From: Bradyrhizobium sp. CB82
GTDB lineage: Bacteria; Pseudomonadota; Alphaproteobacteria; Rhizobiales; Xanthobacteraceae
Direction: 5' to 3'
Assembly: GCF_029714405.1 (NCBI RefSeq)
Contig: NZ_CP121650.1
Location: 1,617,001 to 1,681,000, forward strand
DNA length: 64,000 bases
Made by a program: the position numbers and the translations under genes. Shown here piece by piece: positions 18,475 to 26,678 of the stretch. How positions within the stretch are numbered: the stretch's first letter is position 1; every line of letters starts with the position of its first letter. The notes beneath the pieces are model-generated. The model was given only the letters and a program-made list of their open reading frames with translations, searched no databases and had not been told where the DNA came from.

Positions 18475-18699
18475 ATGGTTCCCGCCGTGTCCCACGCCCA
18501 TCATCACGACCACACCCACGACCACGCCCATTCCCACGGGCACGACCATACGCATGCCCATGTCCACGATCCCGCCGCGCCGCACCCGGCCCAGGCTGCG
18601 CCCTGGTCGATCCTGCGCATGACCATGGCGGGCCGTCTGGCAGCCGCGCTGGGCGTCTGCACGCTGCTCTGGGGCGTTGTCTTTCTGGCGATGAGGTGA
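18475..18699 (+). CDS. His-rich single-pass membrane microprotein of the zinc locus
   Basis: The 74-residue product has an N-terminal histidine-rich tract (residues 7-30, repeats of HDHTH, HAHSHGH, HTHAHVH), a Pro/Ala linker and one transmembrane helix near residues 52-72 (AGRLAAALGVCTLLWGVVFL). The ATG lies 5 bases after the Zur operator with no Shine-Dalgarno; a GTG at 18487 is the alternative start. Its stop overlaps the possible GTG start of the ATPase gene, so it is coupled to the importer. It may buffer zinc near the permease or modulate the transporter; this is inferred from composition and place. Confidence 0.7.
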   Translation: MVPAVSHAHHHDHTHDHAHSHGHDHTHAHVHDPAAPHPAQAAPWSILRMTMAGRLAAALGVCTLLWGVVFLAMR

Positions 18700-18701
18700 C
18701 C

Positions 18702-19457
18702 ATGGCGGGGCTCGGTTTCCACAACGTCACCTTTGGCTATGACCGGCATCCCGCGGTGCACCACCTCAAGGGCGAGATCGCGCCTGGGGCGCTGGTCGCG
18801 GTGATCGGACCGAACGGCGCCGGCAAGTCGACGCTGCTGCGCGGCATCGTCGGCATCCTGAAGCCGCTCGCAGGCGCCATCCATCTCGGCGGGCTCGATC
18901 CGCGCGATATCGCCTATCTGCCGCAGACCACCGATATCGACCGTAGCTTCCCGATCTCGGTGTTCGATTTCGTCGGCACCGGCCTGTGGCGTGGGATCGG
19001 TCTGTTCGGCGGCATCGGCAAAGCCGCGCGCGAGAAGATCCTCGGCGCGGTCGCGGCCGTCGGGCTGAACGGTTTCGAGAACCGTCCGATCGGTACGCTT
19101 TCGGGCGGGCAGATGCAGCGTGTGCTGTTCGCGCGCGTGCTGCTCCAGGATGCTGCGCTCATCGTGCTCGACGAGCCCTTCAACGCCATCGACAGCAAGA
19201 CCACGGTCGATCTGCTTGCGCTGGTGACGCGCTGGCATGGCGAGGGCCGCACCGTGCTCGCCGCGCTTCACGATATGGAGATGGTGCGGGCGCACTTTCC
19301 GCAAGCGCTGTTGCTCGCACGCGGGCCAGTGGCTTGGGGCGCGACCACCGAGGTGCTGACGGCGGAGAACCTCATGGTCGCGATGCGGATGTGCGAAGCC
19401 TTCGACGACACTGCAGCGGCCTGCGCCGACGATGATGAGCGCTCACAGGCGGCATGA
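18702..19457 (+). CDS. znuC: Zinc ABC transporter ATP-binding protein
   Basis: A 251-residue ABC ATPase: Walker A GPNGAGKST near residues 40-48, Q-loop YLPQTTDIDRSFPISVFDFV, signature LSGGQMQRVLFARVL, Walker B ALIVLDEPFNAID and the H-loop ALHDMEMV. The Q-loop sequence and D-R-S-F-P are typical of manganese/zinc ABC importers. I chose the ATG at 18702 (MAGLGFHN), with AGG five bases before; a GTG at 18696 is possible. ATPase-permease-binding-protein order and the loop-poor binding protein also fit an AztABC system, so aztA is an alternative name. Confidence 0.92.
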   Translation: MAGLGFHNVTFGYDRHPAVHHLKGEIAPGALVAVIGPNGAGKSTLLRGIVGILKPLAGAIHLGGLDPRDIAYLPQTTDIDRSFPISVFDFVGTGLWRGIGLFGGIGKAAREKILGAVAAVGLNGFENRPIGTLSGGQMQRVLFARVLLQDAALIVLDEPFNAIDSKTTVDLLALVTRWHGEGRTVLAALHDMEMVRAHFPQALLLARGPVAWGATTEVLTAENLMVAMRMCEAFDDTAAACADDDERSQAA

Positions 19458-19463
19458 CGCACG

Positions 19464-20330
19464 ATGTATGACGCGCTCATCGGCCCCTTCACCGAATTCG
19501 AGTTCATGCGACGCGCGCTCGCCGCGGTGATCGCGCTGTCGCTCGCCGGTGCGCCGATCGGCGTATTCCTGATGCTGCGGCGGATGAGCCTGGTCGGCGA
19601 TGCCATGGCGCATGCGATCCTCCCCGGTGCCGCGATCGGCTTCCTGCTCTCCGGCCTCAATCTGTTCGCGATGACCGCCGGCGGCCTGATCGCGGGCTTT
19701 GCGGTGGCGATCCTCGCCGGTGTCGTCGCGCGCTCAACGGGCCTGAAGGAGGACGCCTCGCTCGCGACCTTCTATCTGGCTTCGCTCGCGCTCGGCGTCA
19801 CCATCGTCTCGATCAAGGGCACCAATATCGACCTGTTGCACGTGCTGTTTGGCAACATCCTTGCCATGGACGACAAGACGCTGCTGGTGGTCGCCTTCAA
19901 CGCCACGATCACGCTGCTGGTGCTCGCGGTGATCTACCGTCCGCTGGTGATCGAGAGCGTCGACCCCTTGTTCCTGCGCACGGTGAGCCGCGCGGGAGGA
20001 CCTGCGCATCTCGCCTTCCTCGCCCTCGTCGTCATCACTCTCGTCAATGGTTTTCAGGCGCTCGGCACCCTGCTCGCGGTCGGCCTGATGATCATGCCCG
20101 CCGGCATCGCCCGGTTCTGGTCGCGCGACCTCACCGCGATGATCTGCATCGCCGTCGTTGCCGCTGCGTTGTCGGGCTATGCCGGGCTCGTACTGTCGTT
20201 CCAGACGCGGATCCCTTCGGGGCCAGCGATCATCCTGGTGGCGACCGCGTTCTACGTCGTCTCCGTGCTGTTCGGCAGCGTCGGCGGGCTGGTCCGGCAG
20301 ATGTTTCCCGGCCGGCATCTGGAGGCGTGA
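19464..20330 (+). CDS. znuB: Zinc ABC transporter permease
   Basis: The 288-residue ABC-3 family membrane protein has about eight helices. GVFLMLRRMSLVGDAMAHAI is the conserved first cytoplasmic loop (M-S-L-x-G-D-A-x-x-H-A), followed by LPGAAIGFLL. GLMIMPAGIARFWSRDL lies near residue 210, the EAA-like coupling loop of this family. It moves zinc delivered by the binding protein across the inner membrane. It starts 6 bases after the ATPase stop and its TGA overlaps the binding-protein ATG. aztB is the alternative name. Confidence 0.92.
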   Translation: MYDALIGPFTEFEFMRRALAAVIALSLAGAPIGVFLMLRRMSLVGDAMAHAILPGAAIGFLLSGLNLFAMTAGGLIAGFAVAILAGVVARSTGLKEDASLATFYLASLALGVTIVSIKGTNIDLLHVLFGNILAMDDKTLLVVAFNATITLLVLAVIYRPLVIESVDPLFLRTVSRAGGPAHLAFLALVVITLVNGFQALGTLLAVGLMIMPAGIARFWSRDLTAMICIAVVAAALSGYAGLVLSFQTRIPSGPAIILVATAFYVVSVLFGSVGGLVRQMFPGRHLEA

Positions 20331-21199
20331 TGCGTCGCCTCCTGCTCCTCGTCGTTGCGTCCCTCTTGATCGCCTCGCCGCTTCAAGCGGCGGAGCGGCT
20401 CAACGTTGTCGCGAGCTTCTCGATCCTCGCCGACTTCGTCCGCAACGTCGGCGGCGATCGCATCAACCTCACCACGCTGGTCGGCGCCGACAGCGACGTC
20501 CATGTCTACGCACCGGCGCCGGGGGACGCGAAGCGGATCGCGGACGCAAGGCTCGTCATCGTCAATGGCCTGGGCCTCGAGGGCTGGCTGCCGCGGCTCG
20601 TGCAATCCTCAGGCAGCAAGGCGACCGTCGTGACCGCGAGCGCCGGCCTCGCGCCGCTCAAGCTCGGCTCGGAATCCGATCCGCATGCCTGGCAATCGAT
20701 CCCCAACGCGAAAGTCTATGTGACCAACATAGCGGGCGCGCTGGCCGCGGCCGCGCCCGAGGATGCCGAGTTCTTCCGGGGCCAGGCCACGGCCTATCTG
20801 GAAAAGCTCGAAACGCTCGACCGCGAGGTGCGCGAGGCCATCGCAAAAATCCCGCCCGCGCGGCGCAAGGTGATCTCGACCCACGATGCCTTCGGCTATT
20901 TCGCCGCCGAATACGGTATCCAGTTCATCGCCCCGCTCGGCGTCTCCACCGAAACCGAGCCCAGCGCCCGCGACATCGCCGGCATCATCAGCCAGATCCG
21001 GGCCCAAAAGATCCCGGCGGTCTTCCTCGAAAATATCAGCGACGACCGATTGATCCGGCGAATCGCCGCCGAGACCGGCTCAAAGGTCGGCGGGACCCTG
21101 ATTTCGGACGGTTTGACCGGCGAAAAGGGGCCTGCCCCCACTTACATTGAGATGGTCAGGCACAATATAAAGGCCCTATCCAGCGCGCTTGACCATTAG
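20330..21199 (+). CDS. znuA: Zinc ABC transporter substrate-binding protein without His loop
   Basis: A 289-residue periplasmic protein with a signal peptide cleaved near residue 20 (LIASPLQAAERL). Ligands of the cluster A-I fold are His58 (DSDVHVY), His119 (ESDPHAW), His185 (STHDAFGYF) and Asp260 (LISDGLTG). Three His plus one Asp indicates zinc rather than manganese. It lacks the His/Asp-rich flexible loop of classical ZnuA and so resembles AztC-type proteins. I chose the ATG at 20330, overlapping the permease stop by one base, with GGAGG just upstream. TroA-type specificity cannot be excluded. Confidence 0.9.
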   Translation: MRRLLLLVVASLLIASPLQAAERLNVVASFSILADFVRNVGGDRINLTTLVGADSDVHVYAPAPGDAKRIADARLVIVNGLGLEGWLPRLVQSSGSKATVVTASAGLAPLKLGSESDPHAWQSIPNAKVYVTNIAGALAAAAPEDAEFFRGQATAYLEKLETLDREVREAIAKIPPARRKVISTHDAFGYFAAEYGIQFIAPLGVSTETEPSARDIAGIISQIRAQKIPAVFLENISDDRLIRRIAAETGSKVGGTLISDGLTGEKGPAPTYIEMVRHNIKALSSALDH

Positions 21200-21253
21200 G
21201 GCAGGGGCCACCCCGCCTCGCGTCGCGCGAAAAAGCCCGATGTCGGAGTAGTT

Positions 21254-22297
21254 ATGTCTGAAGTGACCTCCCCAAAGATTCCCGTGACCGTGCTGACCGG
21301 CTATCTCGGGGCCGGCAAGACCACGCTGTTGAACCGCATTTTGTCGGAGAACCACGGCAAGAAATACGCCGTCATCGTCAACGAATTCGGCGAGATCGGC
21401 ATCGACAACGACCTCATCATCGGCGCCGACGAGGAAGTGTTCGAGATGAACAATGGCTGCATCTGTTGCACCGTGCGCGGCGATCTCGTGCGCATCATGG
21501 ACGGCCTGATGAAGCGCAAGGGCAAGTTCGACGCCATCATCGTCGAGACCACGGGTCTTGCGGACCCTGCGCCCGTCGCCCAGACCTTCTTCGTCGACGA
21601 GGACGTGCAGAAGAACGCGCGGCTCGATGCGGTCGTGACCGTTGCAGATGCCAAGTGGCTCTCCGACCGGCTGAAGGACGCGCCCGAGGCCAAGAACCAG
21701 ATCGCCTTTGCCGACGTCATCGTGCTCAACAAGACCGACCTCGTCTCCAAGGGAGAGCTCGTCGAGGTCGAGGCCCGCATCCGCGGCATCAATCCCTATG
21801 CGAAGCTGCACCGCACCGAACGCTGCTCGGTGGCATTGGCCGACGTGCTCGACCGTGGCGCGTTCGATCTCGACCGCATCCTCGATATCGAGCCGGACTT
21901 TCTGGAGGCCGATGATCATGACCACGACCACGATCATCACCATCATCACGGCCATGACCATCATCACCACGATCACGGCCTGAAGCACTATCACGACGAG
22001 GAGATGCAGTCGCTCTCGCTCAAGTCCGACAAGCCGCTCGATCCCAACATGTTCATGCCCTGGCTCCAGAACCTCGTGCAGGTGGAGGGCCAGAAGATAC
22101 TGCGCTCCAAAGGCATCCTCGCCTTCCACAATGATGACGACCGCTACGTCTTCCAGGGCGTCCACATGATGCTGGAGGGCAATCATCAGCGGAAATGGAA
22201 GGAGGGCGAGCCGCGCGAGAGCCGTCTCGTCTTCATCGGTCGCGAATTGCCGGAACAGGCCATCCGCGAAGGTTTTGAGAGCTGCATCGTCTCGTGA
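21254..22297 (+). CDS. COG0523 GTPase, zinc metallochaperone-like
   Basis: The 347-residue G3E-family GTPase has the P-loop GYLGAGKT at residues 16-23, the metal-site CICC at 69-72 within NNGCICCTVRGDL, Walker B ETTGLADPAPV and the NKTD base motif. A long His/Asp tract (about residues 218-245) separates the GTPase from the CobW C-terminal domain (LRSKGILAFHNDD, HQRKWKEGEPRESRLVFIG). Zur-regulated members (YeiR, ZagA) deliver zinc to client proteins under scarcity. Its place behind the Zur-controlled importer supports a zinc role rather than cobalamin synthesis. It is 54 bases downstream of the binding-protein gene. Confidence 0.9.
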   Translation: MSEVTSPKIPVTVLTGYLGAGKTTLLNRILSENHGKKYAVIVNEFGEIGIDNDLIIGADEEVFEMNNGCICCTVRGDLVRIMDGLMKRKGKFDAIIVETTGLADPAPVAQTFFVDEDVQKNARLDAVVTVADAKWLSDRLKDAPEAKNQIAFADVIVLNKTDLVSKGELVEVEARIRGINPYAKLHRTERCSVALADVLDRGAFDLDRILDIEPDFLEADDHDHDHDHHHHHGHDHHHHDHGLKHYHDEEMQSLSLKSDKPLDPNMFMPWLQNLVQVEGQKILRSKGILAFHNDDDRYVFQGVHMMLEGNHQRKWKEGEPRESRLVFIGRELPEQAIREGFESCIVS

Positions 22298-23316
22298 TGA
22301 AAGAGTTTTCCCCGGCTCCCGATTCACCATCGATCGTCTCCATTACCGACCGCGTCAAACCGGTCGCGCTGGGGATGGCGGTGACATCGGTGCATTTTCT
22401 TGGCCCGCGCGCGGCCTTCGTCGGCGGCGAGGAGAACGTTGCGCTGGTCGATGCCAAGGGTGAGATCAGCACCGTCGCTGTTCACAGCGGCGGCATTCTT
22501 TCCACGGCCAGCGACGGCAAGCGCCTGGTGATGGGTGGTGATGACGGCAAGGTCGTCTCGCTCGACGCCAAGGGCGAGGTGACGCTGCTCGCGACCGATC
22601 CCAAGCGGCGCTGGATCGACGCGGTGGCGCTGCATCCGGACGGTGCTTTCGCCTGGTCGGCCGGCAAGTTTGCCTTCGTCAAGAGCGGCAAGACCGAAGA
22701 GAAGTCGATCGAGGTGCCCTCGACGGTCGGCGGGCTCGCCTTTGCGCCGAAGGGTCTGCGGCTCGCGATCGCGCATTACAACGGCGCAACGCTGTGGTTT
22801 CCGAACATGGCGGGGTCAGCCGAATTCCTGCCCTGGGCCGGCTCGCATCTCGGCGTCACATTCAGCCCGGACAACAAGTTTCTGGTCACTGCGATGCATG
22901 AGCCAGCGCTGCATGGCTGGCGGCTCGCCGATAACAGGCACATGCGCATGACCGGCTATCCCGGCCGCGTTCGCTCGATGTCGTGGAGCGCGGGCGGCAA
23001 GGCGCTGGCGACGTCTGGTGCCGACACCGTGATTCTGTGGCCGTTCGCGAGCAAGGACGGCCCGATGGGCAAGGAGCCGGCGATGCTCGCGCCCTTGCAG
23101 GCACGTGTGTCGGTGGTCGCCTGCCATCCGAAGAACGACATCTTCGCGGCCGGCTACAGCGATGGCACCGTGCTGATGGTGCGGCTGGAGGACGGTGCGG
23201 AAATCCTGGTTCGCCGCAACGGCACCGCGCCGGTCGCGGCGCTGGCCTGGAACGCCAAGGGGACGCTGCTTGCATTCGCCGACGAGACCGGCGATGGAGG
23301 GCTCCTCGAGCTTTGA
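22294..23316 (+). CDS. WD40-repeat protein of the zinc locus
   Basis: A 340-residue soluble beta-propeller with roughly seven repeats. Recognisable blades include DGKRLVMGGDDGKVVSLDAK, PKGLRLAIAHYNGATLWFPN, GGKALATSGADTVILWPF and HPKNDIFAAGYSDGTVLMVR. No signal peptide is visible, so it should be cytoplasmic, which separates it from the periplasmic propeller AztD. Its ATG overlaps the GTPase stop (ATGA), so the two are translated together and probably work as partners, for example as scaffold or client adaptor. Its biochemical role is unknown. Confidence 0.85.
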   Translation: MMKEFSPAPDSPSIVSITDRVKPVALGMAVTSVHFLGPRAAFVGGEENVALVDAKGEISTVAVHSGGILSTASDGKRLVMGGDDGKVVSLDAKGEVTLLATDPKRRWIDAVALHPDGAFAWSAGKFAFVKSGKTEEKSIEVPSTVGGLAFAPKGLRLAIAHYNGATLWFPNMAGSAEFLPWAGSHLGVTFSPDNKFLVTAMHEPALHGWRLADNRHMRMTGYPGRVRSMSWSAGGKALATSGADTVILWPFASKDGPMGKEPAMLAPLQARVSVVACHPKNDIFAAGYSDGTVLMVRLEDGAEILVRRNGTAPVAALAWNAKGTLLAFADETGDGGLLEL

Positions 23317-23348
23317 TCAACGGTCAAATTCCGACCGTATGAGGGGCC

Positions 23349-24065
23349 ATGCGGTTTCTGGCGACCTTCCAGCTTGCTGACTTCCTCGACACGCTGATCA
23401 GCCTGTTCACGGCCTTCGTGCTTGGCACGCTGATCGGTGCCGAGCGGCAATATCGCCAGCGCACCGCGGGCCTGCGCACCAACGTGCTGGTCGCGGTCGG
23501 CGCCGCTGCGTTCGTCGATCTCGCCATGCATCTGACCGGCGCCGACGGCGCGGTCCGCGTCATCTCCTATGTCGTCTCCGGCATCGGCTTCCTCGGCGCC
23601 GGCGTCATCATGAAGCAGGGCATGGACGTGCGCGGGCTGAACACCGCGGCGACCCTGTGGGCCTCGGCCGCGGTCGGCTCCTGCGCCGGTGCCGACATGG
23701 TCGCGCAGGCCGTAGCCCTCACCGTGTTCGTGATCGCCGGCAACACGCTGCTGCGCCCGCTGGTGAACGCGATCAACCGTATCCCGCTGAACGAGAAGGC
23801 ACTGGAGGCGACCTACTACTTCAAAGTCGCGGTCACGACGGAAGCCTTGCCCGACATGCGCGACCGCCTCATCGACAGCCTCGAGCGTGCGAAGTATCCC
23901 GTCGCGGATGTCGAGGTCGTCGAGATCGGCGACGACATCCTGGAAATCGTTGCAAAGCTGGTCGCGACCGCCGTGGATCCGAATGAGCTGAACGGGGTGG
24001 CGGTCGATATGCAGCGCCAGCCCGGCGTGCGCCACGCCACCTGGGAAGTCAGCACCACGGACTGA
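23349..24065 (+). CDS. MgtC/SapB family membrane protein
   Basis: This 238-residue protein has about five N-terminal helices with the family signature: LGTLIGAERQYRQRTAGLRT near residue 30, ISYVVSGIGFLGAGVIMKQG and VRGLNTAATLWASAAVGSCA. A soluble C-terminal ACT-like domain (from about residue 155) follows. MgtC proteins inhibit the F-ATP synthase and support growth in low magnesium, while the wider family is poorly defined. It begins 32 bases after the WD40 gene and may read through from the zinc operon, though it could have its own promoter. Confidence 0.9.
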   Translation: MRFLATFQLADFLDTLISLFTAFVLGTLIGAERQYRQRTAGLRTNVLVAVGAAAFVDLAMHLTGADGAVRVISYVVSGIGFLGAGVIMKQGMDVRGLNTAATLWASAAVGSCAGADMVAQAVALTVFVIAGNTLLRPLVNAINRIPLNEKALEATYYFKVAVTTEALPDMRDRLIDSLERAKYPVADVEVVEIGDDILEIVAKLVATAVDPNELNGVAVDMQRQPGVRHATWEVSTTD

Positions 24066-24159
24066 GCGCGCTGTTCCCGCGGGTTCCCTGCGGCGACATC
24101 ACGCGGAACTGCGGTCCGACGCTTTCGTTGATACTACAGACGAATTCGCAGGTAGCGTC

Positions 24160-24501
24160 ATGGCCGGCAAGCAAGACAAGCTCAGATTTCAACGGGATCT
24201 GCTGATCGCCTGCTTCCTGTTCGGGGCGGGCGTCCTGATCTCCGGCCTGTCGCTGGCGCAGATCCGGGCCGAGAGCCGGATGCAGACCGCACAGGCAACA
24301 CAGCCGCTGCAGGGCACACCCGCGCCGGATGATCGGAGCAAGACGCCCGCGGAGTCAAAGCCCGGCGGCGACCGCCCCACCACGCCGGCGCCTGAGCCCG
24401 CGCGGCCGGATCCGCAAACGCAGGGCGCAGCCGGTACGGCGAAGCCGGCGCTGCCACCGGCACCAGCCGAGAAGATCGCCCCGCCGATCAAGGAAAAGTA
24501 A
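24160..24501 (+). CDS. Single-pass membrane protein with Pro-rich tail
   Basis: The 113-residue product has a basic N-terminus (AGKQDKLRFQR), one transmembrane helix at about residues 14-34 (DLLIACFLFGAGVLISGLSL), then a long low-complexity tail rich in Pro, Ala and charged residues (PAPEPARPDP, PALPPAPAEK). It probably sits in the inner membrane with the tail in the periplasm. No family is recognised. A palindromic repeat follows its stop. Confidence 0.6.
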   Translation: MAGKQDKLRFQRDLLIACFLFGAGVLISGLSLAQIRAESRMQTAQATQPLQGTPAPDDRSKTPAESKPGGDRPTTPAPEPARPDPQTQGAAGTAKPALPPAPAEKIAPPIKEK

Positions 24502-24509
24502 CCACCGCC

Positions 24510-24613
24510 GTCATTCCGGGGCGACGCGACAGCGTCGAGCCCGGAATCCATCTGGCCGCAGAGCCCGAGGATGAATGGATTCCGGGCTCGCGCTTCGCGC
24601 GCCCCGGAATGAC
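24510..24613. repeat. Interspersed palindromic repeat, family B copy 1
   Basis: GTCATTCCGGGGCG and CGCCCCGGAATGACG form the outer inverted arms, and GAGCCCGGAATCCATC pairs with GGATTCCGGGCTCG inside. A close copy is at 38340-38443. It separates the convergent Pro-rich-tail and homospermidine synthase genes. Confidence 0.8.
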
Positions 24614-24712
24614 GAGTGGGGAGCGCGCGCCAGCCGTCACCGGCTATTTTGCATGGGGTTGTTTTCGATATTTTTGACGTCCCGCCTTGGCGGGGCATCA
24701 CGGTGGCGCGCC

Positions 24713-26155
24713 TCAACGCACCAGGATGTTCCGGAATTGCCACGGATCGGACGTGTCGATATCTTCCGGGAACAGTCCCGGACGATCCGTCAGCGGCGTC
24801 CAGTCGGTGTAGAAACCCTTCACCGGGCCGAGATACGGCATCTGGATTTCCAGCAGACGATCGAAATCCATCTCGTCGGCTTCGACGATGCCTTCGTTCG
24901 GGTTTTCCAGCGCCCACACCATGCCGCCGAGCACGGCGGAGGTCACTTGCAGGCCGGTGGCGTTCTGATAGGGCGCGAGTTTGCGGGTCTCTTCGATGGA
25001 GAGCTGTGAGCCGTACCAGTAGGCATTGTTGTCATGGCCGAACAGCAGCACGCCGAGTTCGTCGATGCCATCGACGATTTCGTTCTCGTCGAGGATGTGG
25101 TGCTTTTCCTGCATCTTCGCTGCGCGGCCGAACATTTCATGCAGCGACAGCACGGCATCGTCAGCCGGATGATAGGCATAATGGCAGGTCGGCCTGTAGA
25201 TCGCCGTGCCCGATGCGTCACGCACCGTGAAGTAATCGGAGATCGAGATCGACTCGTTGTGGGTGACGAGGAAGCCATATTGCGCGCCGCGGGTCGGGCA
25301 CCAGGTGCGCACGCGCGTGTTGGCGCCGGGCTGCATCAGATAGATGGCAGCGCCGCAGCCGGCTTCGTGGGTACGCGCATTCTCGGGCATCCATTTTTCA
25401 TGGGTGCCCCAACCGAGTTCGGAAGGCTGCACGCCTTCGGACAGGAAACCTTCCACCGACCAGGTGTTGACGAAGACATCAGGCTCTTTCGGCGACTTGG
25501 AGCGCTGGGTATCGCGTTCGGCGATGTGGATGCCCTTGACACCAGCCTGCCGCATCAAGTCCGCCCATTCGGCTCTGGTCTTCGGCTTGGGGGCGTTGAG
25601 CTTCAGATCAGCGGCGACATTGAGTAGCGCCTGCTTGACGAAAAAGGAGACCATGCCGGGATTGGCGCCACAGCAGGAGACGGCCGTCATCGAGCCCGCG
25701 GGGCGCGCCTTCTTGGCCGCCAGCGTCACTTCGCGAAGGGCGTAGTTGGAGCGCGCTTCCGGGCCCTTCGAAGCATCGAAATAGAAGCCGAGCCAGGGCT
25801 CGTTGACGGTGTCGATATAAAGAGCGCCAAGTTCGTTGCAGAGCTCCATGATGTCGGTGGAGCCGGTATCGACCGAGAGATTGACGCAAAAACCCTGCCC
25901 GCCGCCTTCCGTGAGCAGCGGGGTCAGCACATCGCGATAATTGTCCTTGGTCAGGCCCTTCTGGATGAATCTGACATTGTGCTTCTCGCAAAGTGCCTTG
26001 CGGCCCTCGTCCTTGGGATCGATCACGGTGACGCGCGACTTGTCGTAATCGAGATGCCGCTCGATCAGCGGCAACGTGCCTTTGCCGATGGAGCCGAAGC
26101 CGACCATGACGGTGGGACCGGTAATCTTCGCGTAGATCTGCGAGGCGGGGCTCAT
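24713..26155 (-). CDS. hss: Homospermidine synthase
   Basis: A 480-residue enzyme that makes sym-homospermidine from putrescine, using NAD as a recycled hydride carrier. The N-terminal Rossmann fold opens with GPTVMVGFGSIGKGTLPLI and has the acidic strand end VTVIDPKDEGR. Later conserved segments include NLSVDTGSTDIMELCNELGA, YIDTVNEPWLG and SCCGANPGMVSFFVKQALL. Homospermidine is the main long polyamine of many rhizobia. I chose the ATG at 26155 (MSPASQIYAK) because GGAGA lies about nine bases upstream. It is the last gene of a minus-strand polyamine unit, 48 bases after RidA. Confidence 0.95.
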   Translation of the reverse strand: MSPASQIYAKITGPTVMVGFGSIGKGTLPLIERHLDYDKSRVTVIDPKDEGRKALCEKHNVRFIQKGLTKDNYRDVLTPLLTEGGGQGFCVNLSVDTGSTDIMELCNELGALYIDTVNEPWLGFYFDASKGPEARSNYALREVTLAAKKARPAGSMTAVSCCGANPGMVSFFVKQALLNVAADLKLNAPKPKTRAEWADLMRQAGVKGIHIAERDTQRSKSPKEPDVFVNTWSVEGFLSEGVQPSELGWGTHEKWMPENARTHEAGCGAAIYLMQPGANTRVRTWCPTRGAQYGFLVTHNESISISDYFTVRDASGTAIYRPTCHYAYHPADDAVLSLHEMFGRAAKMQEKHHILDENEIVDGIDELGVLLFGHDNNAYWYGSQLSIEETRKLAPYQNATGLQVTSAVLGGMVWALENPNEGIVEADEMDFDRLLEIQMPYLGPVKGFYTDWTPLTDRPGLFPEDIDTSDPWQFRNILVR

Positions 26156-26203
26156 GGGATGGTTTCTCCAGAGAGTGCTGGCGGACAAACGGTGAGGGGT
26201 GGA

Positions 26204-26590
26204 TCAGGTGCGGCGCTTCGCGGTCACTTCGATCTCGACCTTCATCTCGGGCTTGTAGAGCCCGCTCACGATCAGAAGCGTCGCCGCCGGGCGAATCTCG
26301 CCGAGGACCTCGCCGCAAACGGCGAAATGAGCATCGGCCTCGCTGGCGTCGGTGAGGTAGTAGGTCGCGCGGACGATGTCGGCCATCTCGAATCCCCCCT
26401 CCTTCAGGGCGGCCTCGATGGTCTTGAAGCAGTTCCGTGACTGGCTCGTGACATCTGCCGGCATCGTCATGGTCGTGTAGTCGTAGCCGGTGGTGCCGGC
26501 GACGAAGGCGAAGTCGCCATCGATCACGGCGCGGCTGTAGCCAGCGGTCTTCTCGAAGGGCGAGCCGGTGGAAATCAGGCGACGGGACAT
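26204..26590 (-). CDS. RidA-family protein
   Basis: A 128-residue YjgF/RidA-type protein (start MSRRLISTGSPFEKTAGYSR). The strand GDFAFVAGTTGYD, the helix SRNCFKTIEAALKEGGFE, VRATYYLTDASEA and the C-terminal KVEIEVTAKRR follow the family order. RidA enzymes hydrolyse reactive imine/enamine products of PLP enzymes; the catalytic Arg of canonical RidA is not obvious here, so it may belong to another subgroup. It lies between a PLP decarboxylase operon and homospermidine synthase, where an imine/aminoaldehyde scavenger would make sense. The longer frame to 26653 lacks support. Confidence 0.85.
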   Translation of the reverse strand: MSRRLISTGSPFEKTAGYSRAVIDGDFAFVAGTTGYDYTTMTMPADVTSQSRNCFKTIEAALKEGGFEMADIVRATYYLTDASEADAHFAVCGEVLGEIRPAATLLIVSGLYKPEMKVEIEVTAKRRT

Positions 26591-26678
26591 CTGTTCGACC
26601 TCGACTGCAGGGAGTTTCGCGGGGGTTAAAGGGCCTTTCGCGGCCCTGCGCAACCCCCGAGAACCCGGTGAAAGGAGT

